From Alphaproteobacteria bacterium (GTDB taxonomy: Bacteria; Pseudomonadota; Alphaproteobacteria; SHVP01): a stretch of 64,000 bases of DNA. Positions 18,922 to 27,618 of the stretch are shown here, piece by piece (the first letter of the stretch is position 1; each line of letters starts with the position of its first letter). The notes below the pieces were generated by a model. The model saw nothing but the letters and a program-made list of their open reading frames with translations. It ran no database searches and was not told the DNA's origin. The stretch is taken from the NCBI GenBank assembly GCA_040216735.1, contig JAVJOO010000002.1:585118-649117 (forward strand), read 5' to 3'. The position numbers and the translations under genes are program-made.

Positions 18922-19339
18922 CGATCGCTCCTGGCCGCAACTATGCATGCGCTCGGGTGTGCACAAGTAGAACGTAAATTGGGGACAAACAACCGATTCG
19001 CCCCATCCCTGGTTTTGGTCCCCGCAGGCCGCAGTTCAGTCAGAACAACGACACACCGTGTAAAAGGTTATACGCGATGTGGGAGATCGGTGATGGATCA
19101 TTCGTCACCAAGAACGATCACCGAGTTCCCCGCAATCCACAGTTCCATTTTCTTATGATCCACCATCGTTATTGGTGTCCTCATCCCCAATAGCGACGTT
19201 GATCACAAGACCCTCTGGACAGATCCTCTTCGGTGGGATGATTCATTAATCCCCATCACACGGACCCCCTACTACAACATCTATAGATTCTTATAATTCT
19301 CTATATAAGAAAGAGACAAAGTTCTGGTTTGAATTTCCC
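18922..19339. other. Probable chromosome replication origin (oriC)
   Basis: This is the longest gene-free stretch in the window (418 bases) and clearly lower in GC than its flanks. It lies between the divergent PPSR and hemE genes, the same junction that holds oriC in Caulobacter crescentus. It contains an inverted repeat (arms TCGGTGAT 19087-19094 and ATCACCGA 19117-19124), several GATC sites, GATTC (CcrM-type GANTC) at 18995, 19240 and 19286, and degenerate DnaA-box-like sites such as CAATCCACA at 19133-19141. No perfect TTATCCACA box was found. The hemE and PPSR promoters must also lie here. Confidence 0.72.
19271..19320. other. AT-rich candidate unwinding element and hemE promoter zone
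   Basis: The most AT-rich 50 bases of the window, ending 19 bases before the hemE ATG. It contains TATAAT at 19292-19297 (an exact -10 hexamer, but no good -35 at 16-18 bases) and ATATAAG next to it. It could be the duplex-unwinding element of the origin, the hemE promoter, or both. Confidence 0.45.
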
Positions 19340-20371
19340 ATGACAAACAAGCGATTACTGCGGGCCCTCGCGGGGGAGAGGCAAGACGTTCCACCGGTTT
19401 GGTTGATGCGCCAAGCTGGTCGGTACTTGCCCGAGTACCGGGCGCTACGGGCCGAAGCGGGGAGTTTTCTCGATCTTTGCTACAATCCCGTACGGGCGGC
19501 CGAAGTAACCCTGCAACCTATCCGCCGCTTCGGGTTTGATGCGGCGATTCTCTTCGCTGATATCCTGCTCATTCCCCAGGCGCTTGGCCAAGATCTCCGC
19601 TTTGCCGAGGGCGAGGGGCCGGTTCTCGCACCGGTTCGGGACGGGAAAGCACTGGCGGCATTGTCGCTCGACGGACTTCATGCCCATCTCGAGCCGATAT
19701 ACGAAACCGTGAGTCGGGTGTCCGAGGCTCTGGACGAAGATACCGCGCTGATTGGGTTTGCCGGATCGCCGTGGACCGTGGCGACCTACATGGTCGAAGG
19801 CGGCGGCAGTCGCAATTTCGAAAATGCAAAGGTTTGGGCCTTTCGCGACCCGGTAGGGTTTGACGCGTTGATCGATCTCATCGTCGAATCCACGATTGCC
19901 TACCTGTCGCGTCAAATCGATGCCGGCGCCGATGTCGTCCAACTCTTCGATACCTGGGCCGGCGTTCTACCGGAAACGGCCTTCGCGCGCTGGAGCATCG
20001 AACCGACGCGCCGCATCGTCGATGCGCTGCGTGCACGGTATCCGACGGTTCCGGTAATCGGGTTTCCGCGCGGTGCCGGTGTCGCGCTTGCCGACTATGC
20101 CGCGCGAACCGGTGTTCAAGGGTTGGGCCTCGACAGCAGTGTACCGTTGGGTTGGGCTAAACAATCGCTCCAAGGTCAGTGTGCGGTCCAGGGCAACCTC
20201 GATCCGTTGATGCTGGTTGCTGGGGGCGATGCGATGATCAACGAGGTACGCCGAATCGTTTCGACGCTTAACGGCGGCCCGTTCATATTCAATCTCGGTC
20301 ACGGTATTTTGCCACACACCCCACCCAAACATGTCGGCGATCTTGTGGCGGCGGTCAGAGCGGCAGCATGA
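19340..20371 (+). CDS. hemE: Uroporphyrinogen decarboxylase
   Basis: Decarboxylates uroporphyrinogen III to coproporphyrinogen III in heme synthesis; 343 residues. The N-terminal signature [16 protein letters not shown] is at about residues 19-34, and the second signature [17 protein letters not shown] at about 139-155. The C-terminal [15 protein letters not shown] is also typical. It is the first gene of the hemE-hemH-hemJ operon, each pair overlapping by four bases (ATGA). No clear ribosome-binding site precedes its ATG. Confidence 0.97.
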   Translation: MTNKRLLRALAGERQDVPPVWLMRQAGRYLPEYRALRAEAGSFLDLCYNPVRAAEVTLQPIRRFGFDAAILFADILLIPQALGQDLRFAEGEGPVLAPVRDGKALAALSLDGLHAHLEPIYETVSRVSEALDEDTALIGFAGSPWTVATYMVEGGGSRNFENAKVWAFRDPVGFDALIDLIVESTIAYLSRQIDAGADVVQLFDTWAGVLPETAFARWSIEPTRRIVDALRARYPTVPVIGFPRGAGVALADYAARTGVQGLGLDSSVPLGWAKQSLQGQCAVQGNLDPLMLVAGGDAMINEVRRIVSTLNGGPFIFNLGHGILPHTPPKHVGDLVAAVRAAA

Positions 20372-21402
20372 AAACCGCGGTCGTGTTGTTCAATTTGGGT
20401 GGACCCGATCGACCCGAGGCTGTCCGTGGATTCCTGAAAAATCTGTTCAGCGATCCGGCGATCCTCCGCGTGCCCTGGCCGATCCGCCCGCTCCTCGCCT
20501 CGTTCATCGCCGCGCGGCGCGCGCCGACGGCGGTCGAAATCTACAAGGAGATCGGTGGCCGTTCCCCTATTCTGCCCGAGACCGAGAAGCAGGCAGCCGC
20601 GCTCGCGGCGGCGTTGGACGACCCCGAGATGCGGGTTTTCGTCGCGATGCGCTACTGGCACCCCTTTAGCGAGGAAACGGTGCGTGAGGTGCGCGATTGG
20701 GGCGCCCAGCGAGTACTCCTGGTGCCACTCTATCCGCAGTTTTCGACCACGACGACGCAATCCTCGCTCGATGCTTGGCACCGCGCGGCGCGCCGGAACG
20801 GCCTAGAGGTCCCAACTCGTTCGGTGTGTTGCTATCCAACCTTGGGCGGCTTTGTCGATGGCTATGCCGCCCTCCTGAAGGAGGCGTTAGCCAATAGATC
20901 CGAGGTTCCGACGCGGGTTCTGTTTTCGGCCCACGGTTTGCCCGAACGTATTGTCGAGGCAGGCGATCCTTACGTGTGGCAGGTCGAGCAGGGAGCGGCC
21001 GCGATTGCGGCCGCTGCTGGCTTGGGTGCCAATACGTGGCGCGTGACTTTCCAGAGCCGGGTCGGACCGCTGAAGTGGGTTGGACCGGCGACCGACGACG
21101 AAATTAAGAGTGCCGGTGCCGAAGGGGTCGGATTGGTCGTCGTCCCCCTTGCGTTCGTTTCGGAACATTCCGAGACGCTGGTGGAATTGGATATCGAGTA
21201 CCGCAAGCTCGCAGATGCATCGGGCGTCCCCGCCTACGTACGGGTGCCGGCCCTGGGCATTCAACAGGCCTTCATCGAAGGGCTTCGCGAGGTTGTCGCG
21301 GCGATAGGCGCGCGCGACGAGGCGCCTTTGTGTAGCCACGGCGGCGGTCGGTTGTGCCCTAACGGCTATGCCGGGTGTCCGGTACAGCGGGTGGCCGCAT
21401 GA
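20368..21402 (+). CDS. hemH: Ferrochelatase, probably [2Fe-2S]-containing
   Basis: Inserts Fe2+ into protoporphyrin IX; 344 residues. [19 protein letters not shown] starts the protein. [17 protein letters not shown] (about residue 185-201) holds the catalytic His, and [13 protein letters not shown] the active-site loop. The C-terminus ends in a Cys-rich tail ([16 protein letters not shown]) giving three cysteines, the pattern of cluster-bearing ferrochelatases such as that of Caulobacter, where a fourth Cys lies in the body of the protein. Overlaps hemE and hemJ by four bases each. Confidence 0.96.
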   Translation: MKTAVVLFNLGGPDRPEAVRGFLKNLFSDPAILRVPWPIRPLLASFIAARRAPTAVEIYKEIGGRSPILPETEKQAAALAAALDDPEMRVFVAMRYWHPFSEETVREVRDWGAQRVLLVPLYPQFSTTTTQSSLDAWHRAARRNGLEVPTRSVCCYPTLGGFVDGYAALLKEALANRSEVPTRVLFSAHGLPERIVEAGDPYVWQVEQGAAAIAAAAGLGANTWRVTFQSRVGPLKWVGPATDDEIKSAGAEGVGLVVVPLAFVSEHSETLVELDIEYRKLADASGVPAYVRVPALGIQQAFIEGLREVVAAIGARDEAPLCSHGGGRLCPNGYAGCPVQRVAA

Positions 21403-21845
21403 ATTTCTTAAGCGAGGCGTATCTGTGGATCAAGGCGCTACACGTGATCTCGGTGATCGCGTGGATGGCCGGAATGCTCTATCTGCCGCGGATCTATGCC
21501 TACCATACCGATGCCGAGCCGGGGTCGGCGCAATCGGAAACCTTCAAGGTGATGGAACGGCGCCTGCTGCGCGGCATCGTCAACCCGTCCATGATCGCCG
21601 CCCTGGTTTTTGGCGGGCTGTTGATCATGGCCTCGCCCTTCGATGTCTTGGAAACCGGGTGGTTCTGGGTCAAAGTCGCGGCCCTCGTGGCGATGTTCAC
21701 CATTCATGGCAATCTCGCGCGCTGGCGGCGGGATTTCGCGCGCGACGCCAACCGGCATTCGCGGCGGTTCTACAAGATCGTCAACGAGGTACCGGCCGTT
21801 CTGATGGTGGTTATCGTGTTGATGGCGGTGGTGAAACCGTTCTAG
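21399..21845 (+). CDS. hemJ: Protoporphyrinogen oxidase HemJ
   Basis: Membrane heme-b protein that oxidises protoporphyrinogen IX to protoporphyrin IX. The ATG at 21399 overlaps the hemH stop (ATGA) and gives 148 residues with four hydrophobic segments. The conserved WIKALHVISVIAWMAGMLYLPRIYAYH near the N-terminus contains the heme-ligand His and the first helix; MVVIVLMAVVKPF is the typical C-terminus. This places the three terminal heme enzymes in one transcript next to the origin. Confidence 0.95.
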   Translation: MNFLSEAYLWIKALHVISVIAWMAGMLYLPRIYAYHTDAEPGSAQSETFKVMERRLLRGIVNPSMIAALVFGGLLIMASPFDVLETGWFWVKVAALVAMFTIHGNLARWRRDFARDANRHSRRFYKIVNEVPAVLMVVIVLMAVVKPF

Positions 21846-21916
21846 GTCTGCCGATGCTTGCTGCAATCTTCATTTGACTTCCGGGGCCCTTTCGACAATC
21901 CTCTGACCGTTAAGAA

Positions 21917-21935
21917 GGCCCCGATTACTGGGGCC
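21917..21935. promoter_or_regulatory. Hairpin in the rho leader
   Basis: Perfect 6-bp stem GGCCCC/GGGGCC around a 7-base loop, in the 196-base gap between hemJ and rho. No T-run follows, so it is a weak terminator candidate. It may instead belong to the rho leader, which is autoregulated in some bacteria. Confidence 0.35.
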
Positions 21936-22041
21936 CACCCCCTTCCTTCGCGAATCTGATCTGTTCCACCGGCCTTTGGGCCGTCTCTCGCCAGACAGTC
22001 AGCACCCGCACCCCCATCTGAACCACGACAGTCGAGATCAC

Positions 22042-23295
22042 ATGAATCTCCAAGAACTTAAGGCCAAGTCCCCGACCGACCTCCTTGCCTATGCCGAGGA
22101 ACTCGAGGTCGAAAACGCGAGCACGCTGCGCAAGCAAGACCTGATGTTCGCGATCCTCAAACAGCTTGCCGAAAAGGATGTCGAGATCACCGGCGTTGGG
22201 GTCCTGGAGGTGTTGCTGGACGGTTTCGGTTTCCTGCGGTCGCCTGAAGCCAATTACCTTGCCGGCCCCGACGACATTTACGTTAGCCCGAGCCAGATCC
22301 GCCGTTTCGCCCTGCGCACCGGCGACACCGTCGAAGGCCAGATTCGCGCACCCAAGGACGGTGAGCGGTATTTCGCCTTGCTCAAAGTGTCGACGATCAA
22401 TTTCGAAGACCCCGAGAAGAGCCGGCACAAGGTCAATTTCGACAACCTGACGCCGCTCTATCCGGAAGAACGGCTCACGCTGGAACGCGAGGATCCCAAG
22501 GTCGATTCGTCGTGCCGGGTGATCGATCTTGTGGCGCCCTTGGGCAAGGGGCAGCGCGGATTGATCGTCTCGCCGCCGCGTACCGGCAAGACGATGTTGC
22601 TGCAAAACATCGCGCACTCGATCACCACCAATCACCCCGAGGTTTACCTCATCGTGCTGCTGATCGACGAGCGGCCCGAAGAGGTGACCGACATGGACCG
22701 CTCGGTCAAAGGCGAGGTTATCAGCTCTACTTTCGACGAGCCTGCCGTGCGCCATGTTCAGGTCGCCGAAATGGTGATCGAGAAAGCCAAGCGACTGGTC
22801 GAACATCAGCGCGACGTGGTGATCTTGCTCGATTCGATTACCCGACTTGCGCGGGCCTACAACACCGTCGTGCCGTCTTCGGGCAAGGTGTTGACCGGTG
22901 GCGTCGACGCCAACGCCCTGCAGCGCCCCAAGCGCTTCTTCGGCGCAGCCCGGAACATCGAAGAGGGTGGGTCGCTGACGATTATCGCCACCGCCCTGAT
23001 CGATACCGGCAGCCGCATGGACGAAGTGATTTTCGAAGAGTTCAAGGGCACCGGTAACTCGGAAATCATTCTCGACCGCAAGCTGGCGGACAAGCGCACC
23101 TTCCCGGCCCTCGACATCACCAAGTCGGGTACCCGCCGCGAAGAGCTGCTGGTCGACAAGGGCACCTTGTCGAAGATGTGGGTCCTGCGTCGCATCCTAA
23201 TGCCGATGGGCACAACCGATGCGATGGAGTTCCTGCTCGACAAGCTCAAGGGCACCAAGAACAACGGCGAGTTCTTCGACTCGATGAACACCTAG
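22042..23295 (+). CDS. rho: Transcription termination factor Rho
   Basis: Hexameric RNA helicase that ends transcription; 417 residues from the ATG at 22042 (MNLQELK is the family start, so the 22 codons upstream are leader). The N-terminal helical and cold-shock-like RNA-binding domain spans about residues 1-125. The P-loop [12 protein letters not shown] is at about residue 175-186, and the Q- and R-loop region includes [13 protein letters not shown]. The gene is isolated on its transcript; the next gene is convergent. Confidence 0.97.
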   Translation: MNLQELKAKSPTDLLAYAEELEVENASTLRKQDLMFAILKQLAEKDVEITGVGVLEVLLDGFGFLRSPEANYLAGPDDIYVSPSQIRRFALRTGDTVEGQIRAPKDGERYFALLKVSTINFEDPEKSRHKVNFDNLTPLYPEERLTLEREDPKVDSSCRVIDLVAPLGKGQRGLIVSPPRTGKTMLLQNIAHSITTNHPEVYLIVLLIDERPEEVTDMDRSVKGEVISSTFDEPAVRHVQVAEMVIEKAKRLVEHQRDVVILLDSITRLARAYNTVVPSSGKVLTGGVDANALQRPKRFFGAARNIEEGGSLTIIATALIDTGSRMDEVIFEEFKGTGNSEIILDRKLADKRTFPALDITKSGTRREELLVDKGTLSKMWVLRRILMPMGTTDAMEFLLDKLKGTKNNGEFFDSMNT

Positions 23296-23320
23296 GCGCG
23301 GCGCCACGCCGCCCCGGGGG

Positions 23321-23806
23321 TCAAGCTGCAGCGACCGGCGCGGCGTGGGGTGCGTCTTGATGGCGTGTCGTAAAGGTTTCGAGCCCGTTCAGGATGCCGA
23401 CCATCGTTCGGCGCATGACGCCGCGAGCTCCTAGAACCTCCATCACCTTACCCAGCAGACCGAACTTCAATGTCATGTCGACCTGCATCGATGCCCGACA
23501 GTGGTGAGCGTCGATAGGCTCGACTCGCAGCGTTGCGGTGGCCCGACGTAGTGGCATTGACGTGTCGATGATATCAACCGTATAGGCGTGGCCCTCTTGC
23601 CAATGGAGAACCCGTTCGACGAGGTAATTGCGGTCCTTGAGGTCGCACCGCCGTTCGGCGCCGACGCCGGCGAGCGCCGATCCATCGAGTAGATGCGAGC
23701 CCGAGAGACCGGGGTGGAAGTTGGCGATGTTGCCAAAGTCCGCAAGGGCGGCCCACGCTCGGTCGGCACCGACGTTTAAGGTTCGCGTGACGGTAATGAT
23801 TCCCAT
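23321..23806 (-). CDS. SRPBCC-family (polyketide cyclase/START-like) protein
   Basis: A 161-residue SRPBCC-fold protein from the ATG at 23806, with GAGGAG 6-11 bases upstream. The N-terminus GIITVTRTLNVGADRAWAALADFGNIANFHPGL is the family pattern for a hydrophobic-pocket protein. Such proteins bind or modify lipophilic ligands, and no catalytic residue can be named. It lies downstream of a TetR gene, and a copy of the same palindrome found before tetR sits 20-35 bases upstream of its start, so it is very probably the regulator's target. Confidence 0.82.
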   Translation of the reverse strand: MGIITVTRTLNVGADRAWAALADFGNIANFHPGLSGSHLLDGSALAGVGAERRCDLKDRNYLVERVLHWQEGHAYTVDIIDTSMPLRRATATLRVEPIDAHHCRASMQVDMTLKFGLLGKVMEVLGARGVMRRTMVGILNGLETFTTRHQDAPHAAPVAAA

Positions 23807-23825
23807 GACTGTCTCCTCGGTTAAA

Positions 23826-23841
23826 CAGAACGAATGTTCTG
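23826..23841. promoter_or_regulatory. Putative TetR operator, copy 1 (before SRPBCC gene)
   Basis: CAGAAC-GAAT-GTTCTG: perfect 6-bp arms with a 4-base spacer, between the tetR stop and the SRPBCC gene. The arms are identical to those of the palindrome at 24442-24457. Confidence 0.75.
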
Positions 23842-23856
23842 ATTCAGGCAAAAAAT

Positions 23857-24438
23857 TTATCGCAGGACTTGGACTGCGGTACGCATGAAGTTAAGGACCG
23901 CGGCGGGCGGTACGGGTGCTTGGGCATAGGCGCTAATCCCTTGGACGACACCAACGAGATAATCCGCAAGGGCCGGCGGATCGGCTTGCGCGCCTAACTC
24001 GCCGTTGCGTTTTGCGTTCTCTAGCGCCCGCAGAAAACCGTGGCGTAGGCGGCTGAGGAACTGCGCGACGCGTCGCGCGACGGGGGCGCTGACTGCGTCT
24101 GCGTCCGCCACCGTGTTGCAGAGCATGCAGCCGAAACGGGCGTATGGCTCGGCGCCGGCGGCGACGAGGCGATCGAAATAACCGTGGATATCCGCAAGGC
24201 CGGCATTTTCCTTTTCCAACGGTCCGAAGAGAGGATCGATCACGCGTTCGGCATATCGGTCCAGTGCGGCCGCGAAGAGTTCGTCCTTTTCTCCAAAGGT
24301 ACTGTAGAGACCGTAACGGCTGACCCCGGTTTCCGCGACGAGATCTTCTACCGAGCAATCGGCGAAGCCGCGCCGCCAGAAGACCCCCATCGCCTGGTCC
24401 AATGCCGTGTCGGGAGAGAACGATTTTTGCCGCGCCAT
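23857..24438 (-). CDS. TetR-family transcriptional repressor
   Basis: A 193-residue TetR regulator. The N-terminal HTH covers about residues 10-55, with recognition region VSRYGLYSTFGEKDELF. The C-terminal ligand domain includes ARFGCMLCNTVADADAVS, similar to the TetR_C family seen in regulators of aromatic or electrophile responses. Its own operator-like palindrome lies 4-19 bases before its ATG, which implies autorepression. The paired SRPBCC gene lies immediately downstream with a matching site. Confidence 0.9.
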   Translation of the reverse strand: MARQKSFSPDTALDQAMGVFWRRGFADCSVEDLVAETGVSRYGLYSTFGEKDELFAAALDRYAERVIDPLFGPLEKENAGLADIHGYFDRLVAAGAEPYARFGCMLCNTVADADAVSAPVARRVAQFLSRLRHGFLRALENAKRNGELGAQADPPALADYLVGVVQGISAYAQAPVPPAAVLNFMRTAVQVLR

Positions 24439-24441
24439 TGT

Positions 24442-24457
24442 CAGAACATACGTTCTG
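24442..24457. promoter_or_regulatory. Putative TetR operator, copy 2 (before tetR)
   Basis: CAGAAC-ATAC-GTTCTG: perfect 6-bp arms with a 4-base spacer, ending 4 bases from the tetR start codon. Same arms as the site at 23826-23841. Confidence 0.75.
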
Positions 24458-24481
24458 GTAACGACCGTTTCAAGGCTGCAA

Positions 24482-24832
24482 TTAGTTTTGGCTGAGGGCC
24501 GCGCGGATTTCTGGACTGAATCCGACCAGACGTTCGTGACCGAGGTCGAAAACCGGGCGTTTCATCAGGGCGGGATGGGCAAGGATTAGGTCGCGTGCGC
24601 CGTCGGCGGTTCCGGCGGAATCTTGCGCCGCCGGCGGAAGCTGGCGCCAAGTTGTGCCCCGCCGATTGACCAGCGTGGCGCTACCGAGTTCCTTGACCCA
24701 GATGCCGACTTGCTGGGACGTCAGCGGCTCGGCCCGCACGTCGTGAAAGGTGTAGGCAATCTCGTGTTCGTCGAGCCAAGTTTTGGCCTGCTTACAGGTG
24801 TCGCAGTTCTTGAGGCCGTAGACATTGATCAT
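24482..24832 (-). CDS. ArsC/Spx/YffB-family thioredoxin-fold protein
   Basis: A 116-residue protein of the ArsC/Spx family, YffB branch. The N-terminal NVYGLKNCDTCKQAKTWLDE carries a CxxC at residues 10-13, then TFHDVRAEPLT, and near the end the MKRPVFDLG stretch typical of the family. Members are glutathione-dependent thiol reductases or arsenate-reductase relatives; no RNA polymerase-binding role is implied here. It lies upstream of tetR on the same strand, with the tetR operator in between. Confidence 0.87.
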   Translation of the reverse strand: MINVYGLKNCDTCKQAKTWLDEHEIAYTFHDVRAEPLTSQQVGIWVKELGSATLVNRRGTTWRQLPPAAQDSAGTADGARDLILAHPALMKRPVFDLGHERLVGFSPEIRAALSQN

Positions 24833-24865
24833 CGCGCTATTCTAGCCGCGCCCGACCGGTGACGT

Positions 24866-25876
24866 CTAACTCGCGATGCGGCGCACGGGTACGATGTTGG
24901 GATTGATCGGCAGTTCCGGCTCGTCGTGGTGCAGGCGAATGTGATCCGGCTTTACGGTTTGGGCGACCCCGGGGAGCCGGTACAACCGCTCGACATAGGC
25001 GCTCAATGCCGGATAGTCCGCAAGACGGCGCAGGTTACAGCGAAACACCGTGTAGTAGACAAGATCGAAACGGACCAGCACCGGAAACAGGTGCCAGTCG
25101 CTCTCTGTCACCCGGGTGCCGAGGAGGAACGGTTGCGTGCGCAAACGTTCTTCGAGCCGGTCAAGCGTTTCGAACAGGGCGGCGACAGCCCTGTCGTAGC
25201 GGTCCTGGGATTGGGCAAAACCGGCGCGGTACACACCCTCGGCAACGTTCTTGAGGATGACCGCGTTCATCTCATCGATTTCGGATTGGAGAGTCGGCGG
25301 GTAGAAGTTCTGGCAGCCCTTGCCCCAGAGGTTAAAAGCGCCGTCGAGTATGCGCATGATCTCGCGCGACTCGGTGTTGACGATGCGTCTGGTGCGGGTG
25401 TCGTAGAGGACCGGTACCGTCACGCGCCCGGTAAAGTCGGGTTTGGAGGATTGGTAGACTTCGTATAGGTAGTGCCGGTTCTCGACCAGATCCGGCGTGC
25501 TGAAATCGGTCGCGCCGAACCGCCACCCCTGCGGCCCGCCCCACTTGGGATGCAGCACGGACATTCCTATGACGTCCTCTAGCCGTTTAAGTCTCCGGTA
25601 CAAGATTGCGCGGTGCGCCCACGGGCAGGCATAGGAAACATAAAGGTGGTAGCGCCCGGCCTCGGCCGGAAAGGGAGCTTTGGGATCCGCATCGATGACG
25701 TCACGAAAACTGAGCCGCCGTTCGGCCATGCGGCGCTGACGCAAGTCCGGCGAATCGACGACGTCGGTGCGCCACACCCCGTCGATCAGCATTTTGATCG
25801 GTTGCGCCGAGATCGGCGGGACGGCGTTGCCGCGGTCGGACAGGGAGGTCTCCGCCCGCGTCAATGTGTTCGCCAT
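24866..25876 (-). CDS. Glutathionyl-hydroquinone reductase (Xi-class GST)
   Basis: Reduces glutathionyl-hydroquinones to hydroquinones plus GSSG. 336 residues, the YqjG/ECM4 size. The catalytic Cys is in YVSYACPWAHRAIL (about residue 84). Later DFTGRVTVPVLYDT and NTESREIMRI form the thioredoxin-like part, and TESDWHLFPVLVRFDLVYY is a hallmark of the helical domain. Its place in a region with five quinone oxidoreductases and a BigR-type regulon suggests a local theme of quinone and electrophile handling. Confidence 0.93.
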   Translation of the reverse strand: MANTLTRAETSLSDRGNAVPPISAQPIKMLIDGVWRTDVVDSPDLRQRRMAERRLSFRDVIDADPKAPFPAEAGRYHLYVSYACPWAHRAILYRRLKRLEDVIGMSVLHPKWGGPQGWRFGATDFSTPDLVENRHYLYEVYQSSKPDFTGRVTVPVLYDTRTRRIVNTESREIMRILDGAFNLWGKGCQNFYPPTLQSEIDEMNAVILKNVAEGVYRAGFAQSQDRYDRAVAALFETLDRLEERLRTQPFLLGTRVTESDWHLFPVLVRFDLVYYTVFRCNLRRLADYPALSAYVERLYRLPGVAQTVKPDHIRLHHDEPELPINPNIVPVRRIAS

Positions 25877-25895
25877 CCCGCCGAGTTCATAACCG

Positions 25896-26213
25896 CTAGA
25901 CCGCCGGTTCTTGCGTCTTCAGCGCGTCAATCGCAGTCCACGTGTCGCCGGTACCGACCATGCAGGTCTGGCCGCTTTCGGCACTAGTTACCAGCAGCGT
26001 CCAAGATCCGGTCGCGCTGGTCAGCAGTTCGAACATCACTTTGCCGTTGTTCGATAGGCCGCGGGCGCTGATCTCTTCGCCGTACTTTTCCTTAAGGTTC
26101 TCGATCGCCTGATCGCGGGCGAAACACGCGTCTTGGGCTTGGGCTGGTGCGGCGGCGAGGCCAAGTCCGCCCAAGAGGCTCGTAACCAGAGCGGCGCGGC
26201 GAAACAGCGTCAT
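25896..26213 (-). CDS. Small secreted protein, function unknown
   Basis: A 105-residue protein beginning at the ATG at 26213, with a clear signal peptide (TLFRRAALVTSLLGGLGLAAAPAQAQ) and a likely cleavage after AQA. The mature part is about 80 residues: DACFARDQAIENLKEKYGEE, then a Gly/Thr-rich beta region with SWTLLVTS and CMVGTGDTW. Two cysteines could form a disulfide. Similar small periplasmic proteins are common hypotheticals in alphaproteobacteria, but I cannot name a function. It ends 20 bases before the GHR gene start on the same strand. Confidence 0.75.
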   Translation of the reverse strand: MTLFRRAALVTSLLGGLGLAAAPAQAQDACFARDQAIENLKEKYGEEISARGLSNNGKVMFELLTSATGSWTLLVTSAESGQTCMVGTGDTWTAIDALKTQEPAV

Positions 26214-26249
26214 CGTGTGCCTCACTTTCTCAAGCCGAAGGGGCGCCAA

Positions 26250-26564
26250 CTACGCCGCCCGTTGCAGGGCATTGTCGTTGGCGATACCGGCCCGCGGGTC
26301 GGGGCGGGAGGTCCCTCGCCCGGGGCCGGTAAAAAGAACTTCGTCACGGTGATTGACGCCGATATCGCGCAGCAGCCGGCTGTTCAGGCTGCTGAAGTGC
26401 GCCGTCGTCACCTTGCGACGATTCAAGGTAACGACTGCCGCGACCGGCCGGAGGGAGGCACGGGCGACCGCGGCAGCCATCTGAGCCAAATGAGTCACCA
26501 CGCCACCCCTGCCGGGTACGGTCTGCGATCCAGTCGGGGCGTTGTCCAAGTACGTCGTGTTCAT
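26250..26564 (-). CDS. DUF1127-like small protein
   Basis: A 104-residue basic protein from the ATG at 26564. The core LNSRLLRDIGVNHRDEVLF is the short DUF1127 motif (Leu-x-x-Arg-Leu-Leu-x-Asp-Ile-Gly). The N-terminal half has an Ala-rich stretch and no membrane segment. DUF1127 proteins are small and Arg-rich, with reported roles in RNA turnover and phosphate or stress responses in some alphaproteobacteria. It is divergent from the LysR gene across a 115-base gap holding two palindromes. Confidence 0.72.
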   Translation of the reverse strand: MNTTYLDNAPTGSQTVPGRGGVVTHLAQMAAAVARASLRPVAAVVTLNRRKVTTAHFSSLNSRLLRDIGVNHRDEVLFTGPGRGTSRPDPRAGIANDNALQRAA

Positions 26565-26603
26565 TGCTGCGGCTCTCGTTGCGTTGTTGAAGGAAACATA
26601 GAG

Positions 26604-26619
26604 TGTGCGAATGCGCACA
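26604..26619. promoter_or_regulatory. Palindrome in the DUF1127/lysR gap
   Basis: TGTGCG-AATG-CGCACA: perfect 6-bp arms, 40 bases before the DUF1127-like start. Operator candidate; the binding protein is unknown. Confidence 0.5.
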
Positions 26620-26631
26620 ACAACGAGAGTG

Positions 26632-26660
26632 ATTGCAAACTAATCTTGCAATTTCGCAAG
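26632..26660. promoter_or_regulatory. Probable LysR-type binding region
   Basis: ATTGCAA (26632-26638), a 7-base spacer, then TTGCAAT (26646-26652) form a perfect 7-bp inverted repeat. A second overlapping repeat CTTGC-N6-GCAAG follows at 26645-26660. Tandem TTGC/GCAA half-sites next to a LysR gene fit the usual activation plus recognition site layout. It lies 20-48 bases before the lysR ATG. Confidence 0.6.
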
Positions 26661-26679
26661 GATAAGCGAACTCTTGGCG

Positions 26680-27618
26680 ATGGACTGGGACGACCTGCGA
26701 TTGTTCAAGGCGGTGGCCGAAGGCGGCTCTCTATCTGCGGCGGCGGCGGCCCTGGGCGTTAATCACACTACGGTCTTCCGCCGCCTCAACGGCCTGGAGA
26801 AGACCCTGGGTGTGCGCTTATTCGAGCGCCGGCGCTCGGGCTATCTACTGACGGCCTCGGGCGAAGAACTAGCGCAGACCGCAGGCGATGTTGCCGGCCA
26901 GATCGATGCGGTCGCCCGCCGGATTCAGGGCCGCGATGTGCGCTTGCGCGGGCCCTTGCGGGTGGTAACGCGCGACACGCTGCTGCAACGCTTGCTCACG
27001 CCCCATCTTGCCGGTTTTCGCGAGGCCTATCCCCTGGTCGACCTCGAGCTGATCGTTTCCAATCAACCGCCGGGCCTCAACCGCGAGGCCCATGTCGCGG
27101 TCAGTCCGACCAACACGCCCGACGAACAATTGGTCGGGCGCCGGGCCGCGTCGATCGCCTTTGCGGTCTACGGCGCCCACAACTACCTCGCGCTCAATGC
27201 CGAGCTGGACGACCTGACGACCCACGACTGGATCGAGCCGTCGGGCGCGCTCGTGCAAATGCCGCCCTACGCGTGGATGAAGCGAACGTTGGCCGACGCA
27301 CGCATCGTGTTCCGGGTTAACACCTACATGGGCGTATTGGATGCTTGTCGCACCGGTATGGGGCTGGCGCTCCTGCCGTGTTTTCTAGCCGACGACGATC
27401 CCCACCTTGAACGCCTGGGCGACCCGAACCGCGACCTCGATATCGGGCTGTGGCTGCTGACTCACGAGGAACTGCGCCACACCGCTCGGGTCCGGGCGTT
27501 TTTGGACTTCATGGGCCAGACCATCGAACGGGTTCGCCCTGTTCTCCAAGGCGACAGCCCGCCGGACAACCCCAATGCACCGTTTGTCCTGGGCGAGACG
27601 GTCGAAGTGATAATCTAA
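26680..27618 (+). CDS. LysR-family transcriptional regulator
   Basis: A 312-residue LysR regulator from the ATG at 26680 (a TTG two codons upstream is less likely). The winged HTH lies at residues 1-60 (WDDLRLFKAVAEGGSLSAAAAALGV, TVFRRLNGLEKTLGVRLFERR). The substrate-binding domain follows, from about residue 90, with LRVVTRDTLLQRLLTPHLAGF. It is divergent from the DUF1127-like gene. The inducer and targets are unknown; its own gap, with LysR-like repeats, suggests autoregulation. Confidence 0.92.
   Translation: MDWDDLRLFKAVAEGGSLSAAAAALGVNHTTVFRRLNGLEKTLGVRLFERRRSGYLLTASGEELAQTAGDVAGQIDAVARRIQGRDVRLRGPLRVVTRDTLLQRLLTPHLAGFREAYPLVDLELIVSNQPPGLNREAHVAVSPTNTPDEQLVGRRAASIAFAVYGAHNYLALNAELDDLTTHDWIEPSGALVQMPPYAWMKRTLADARIVFRVNTYMGVLDACRTGMGLALLPCFLADDDPHLERLGDPNRDLDIGLWLLTHEELRHTARVRAFLDFMGQTIERVRPVLQGDSPPDNPNAPFVLGETVEVII

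Noticed and set aside
24442-24457. Treating the TetR palindrome as part of a mobile-element end
   Set aside because: The identical arms at 23826-23841 and the closeness to both start codons fit a regulator site better, and no transposase is present.
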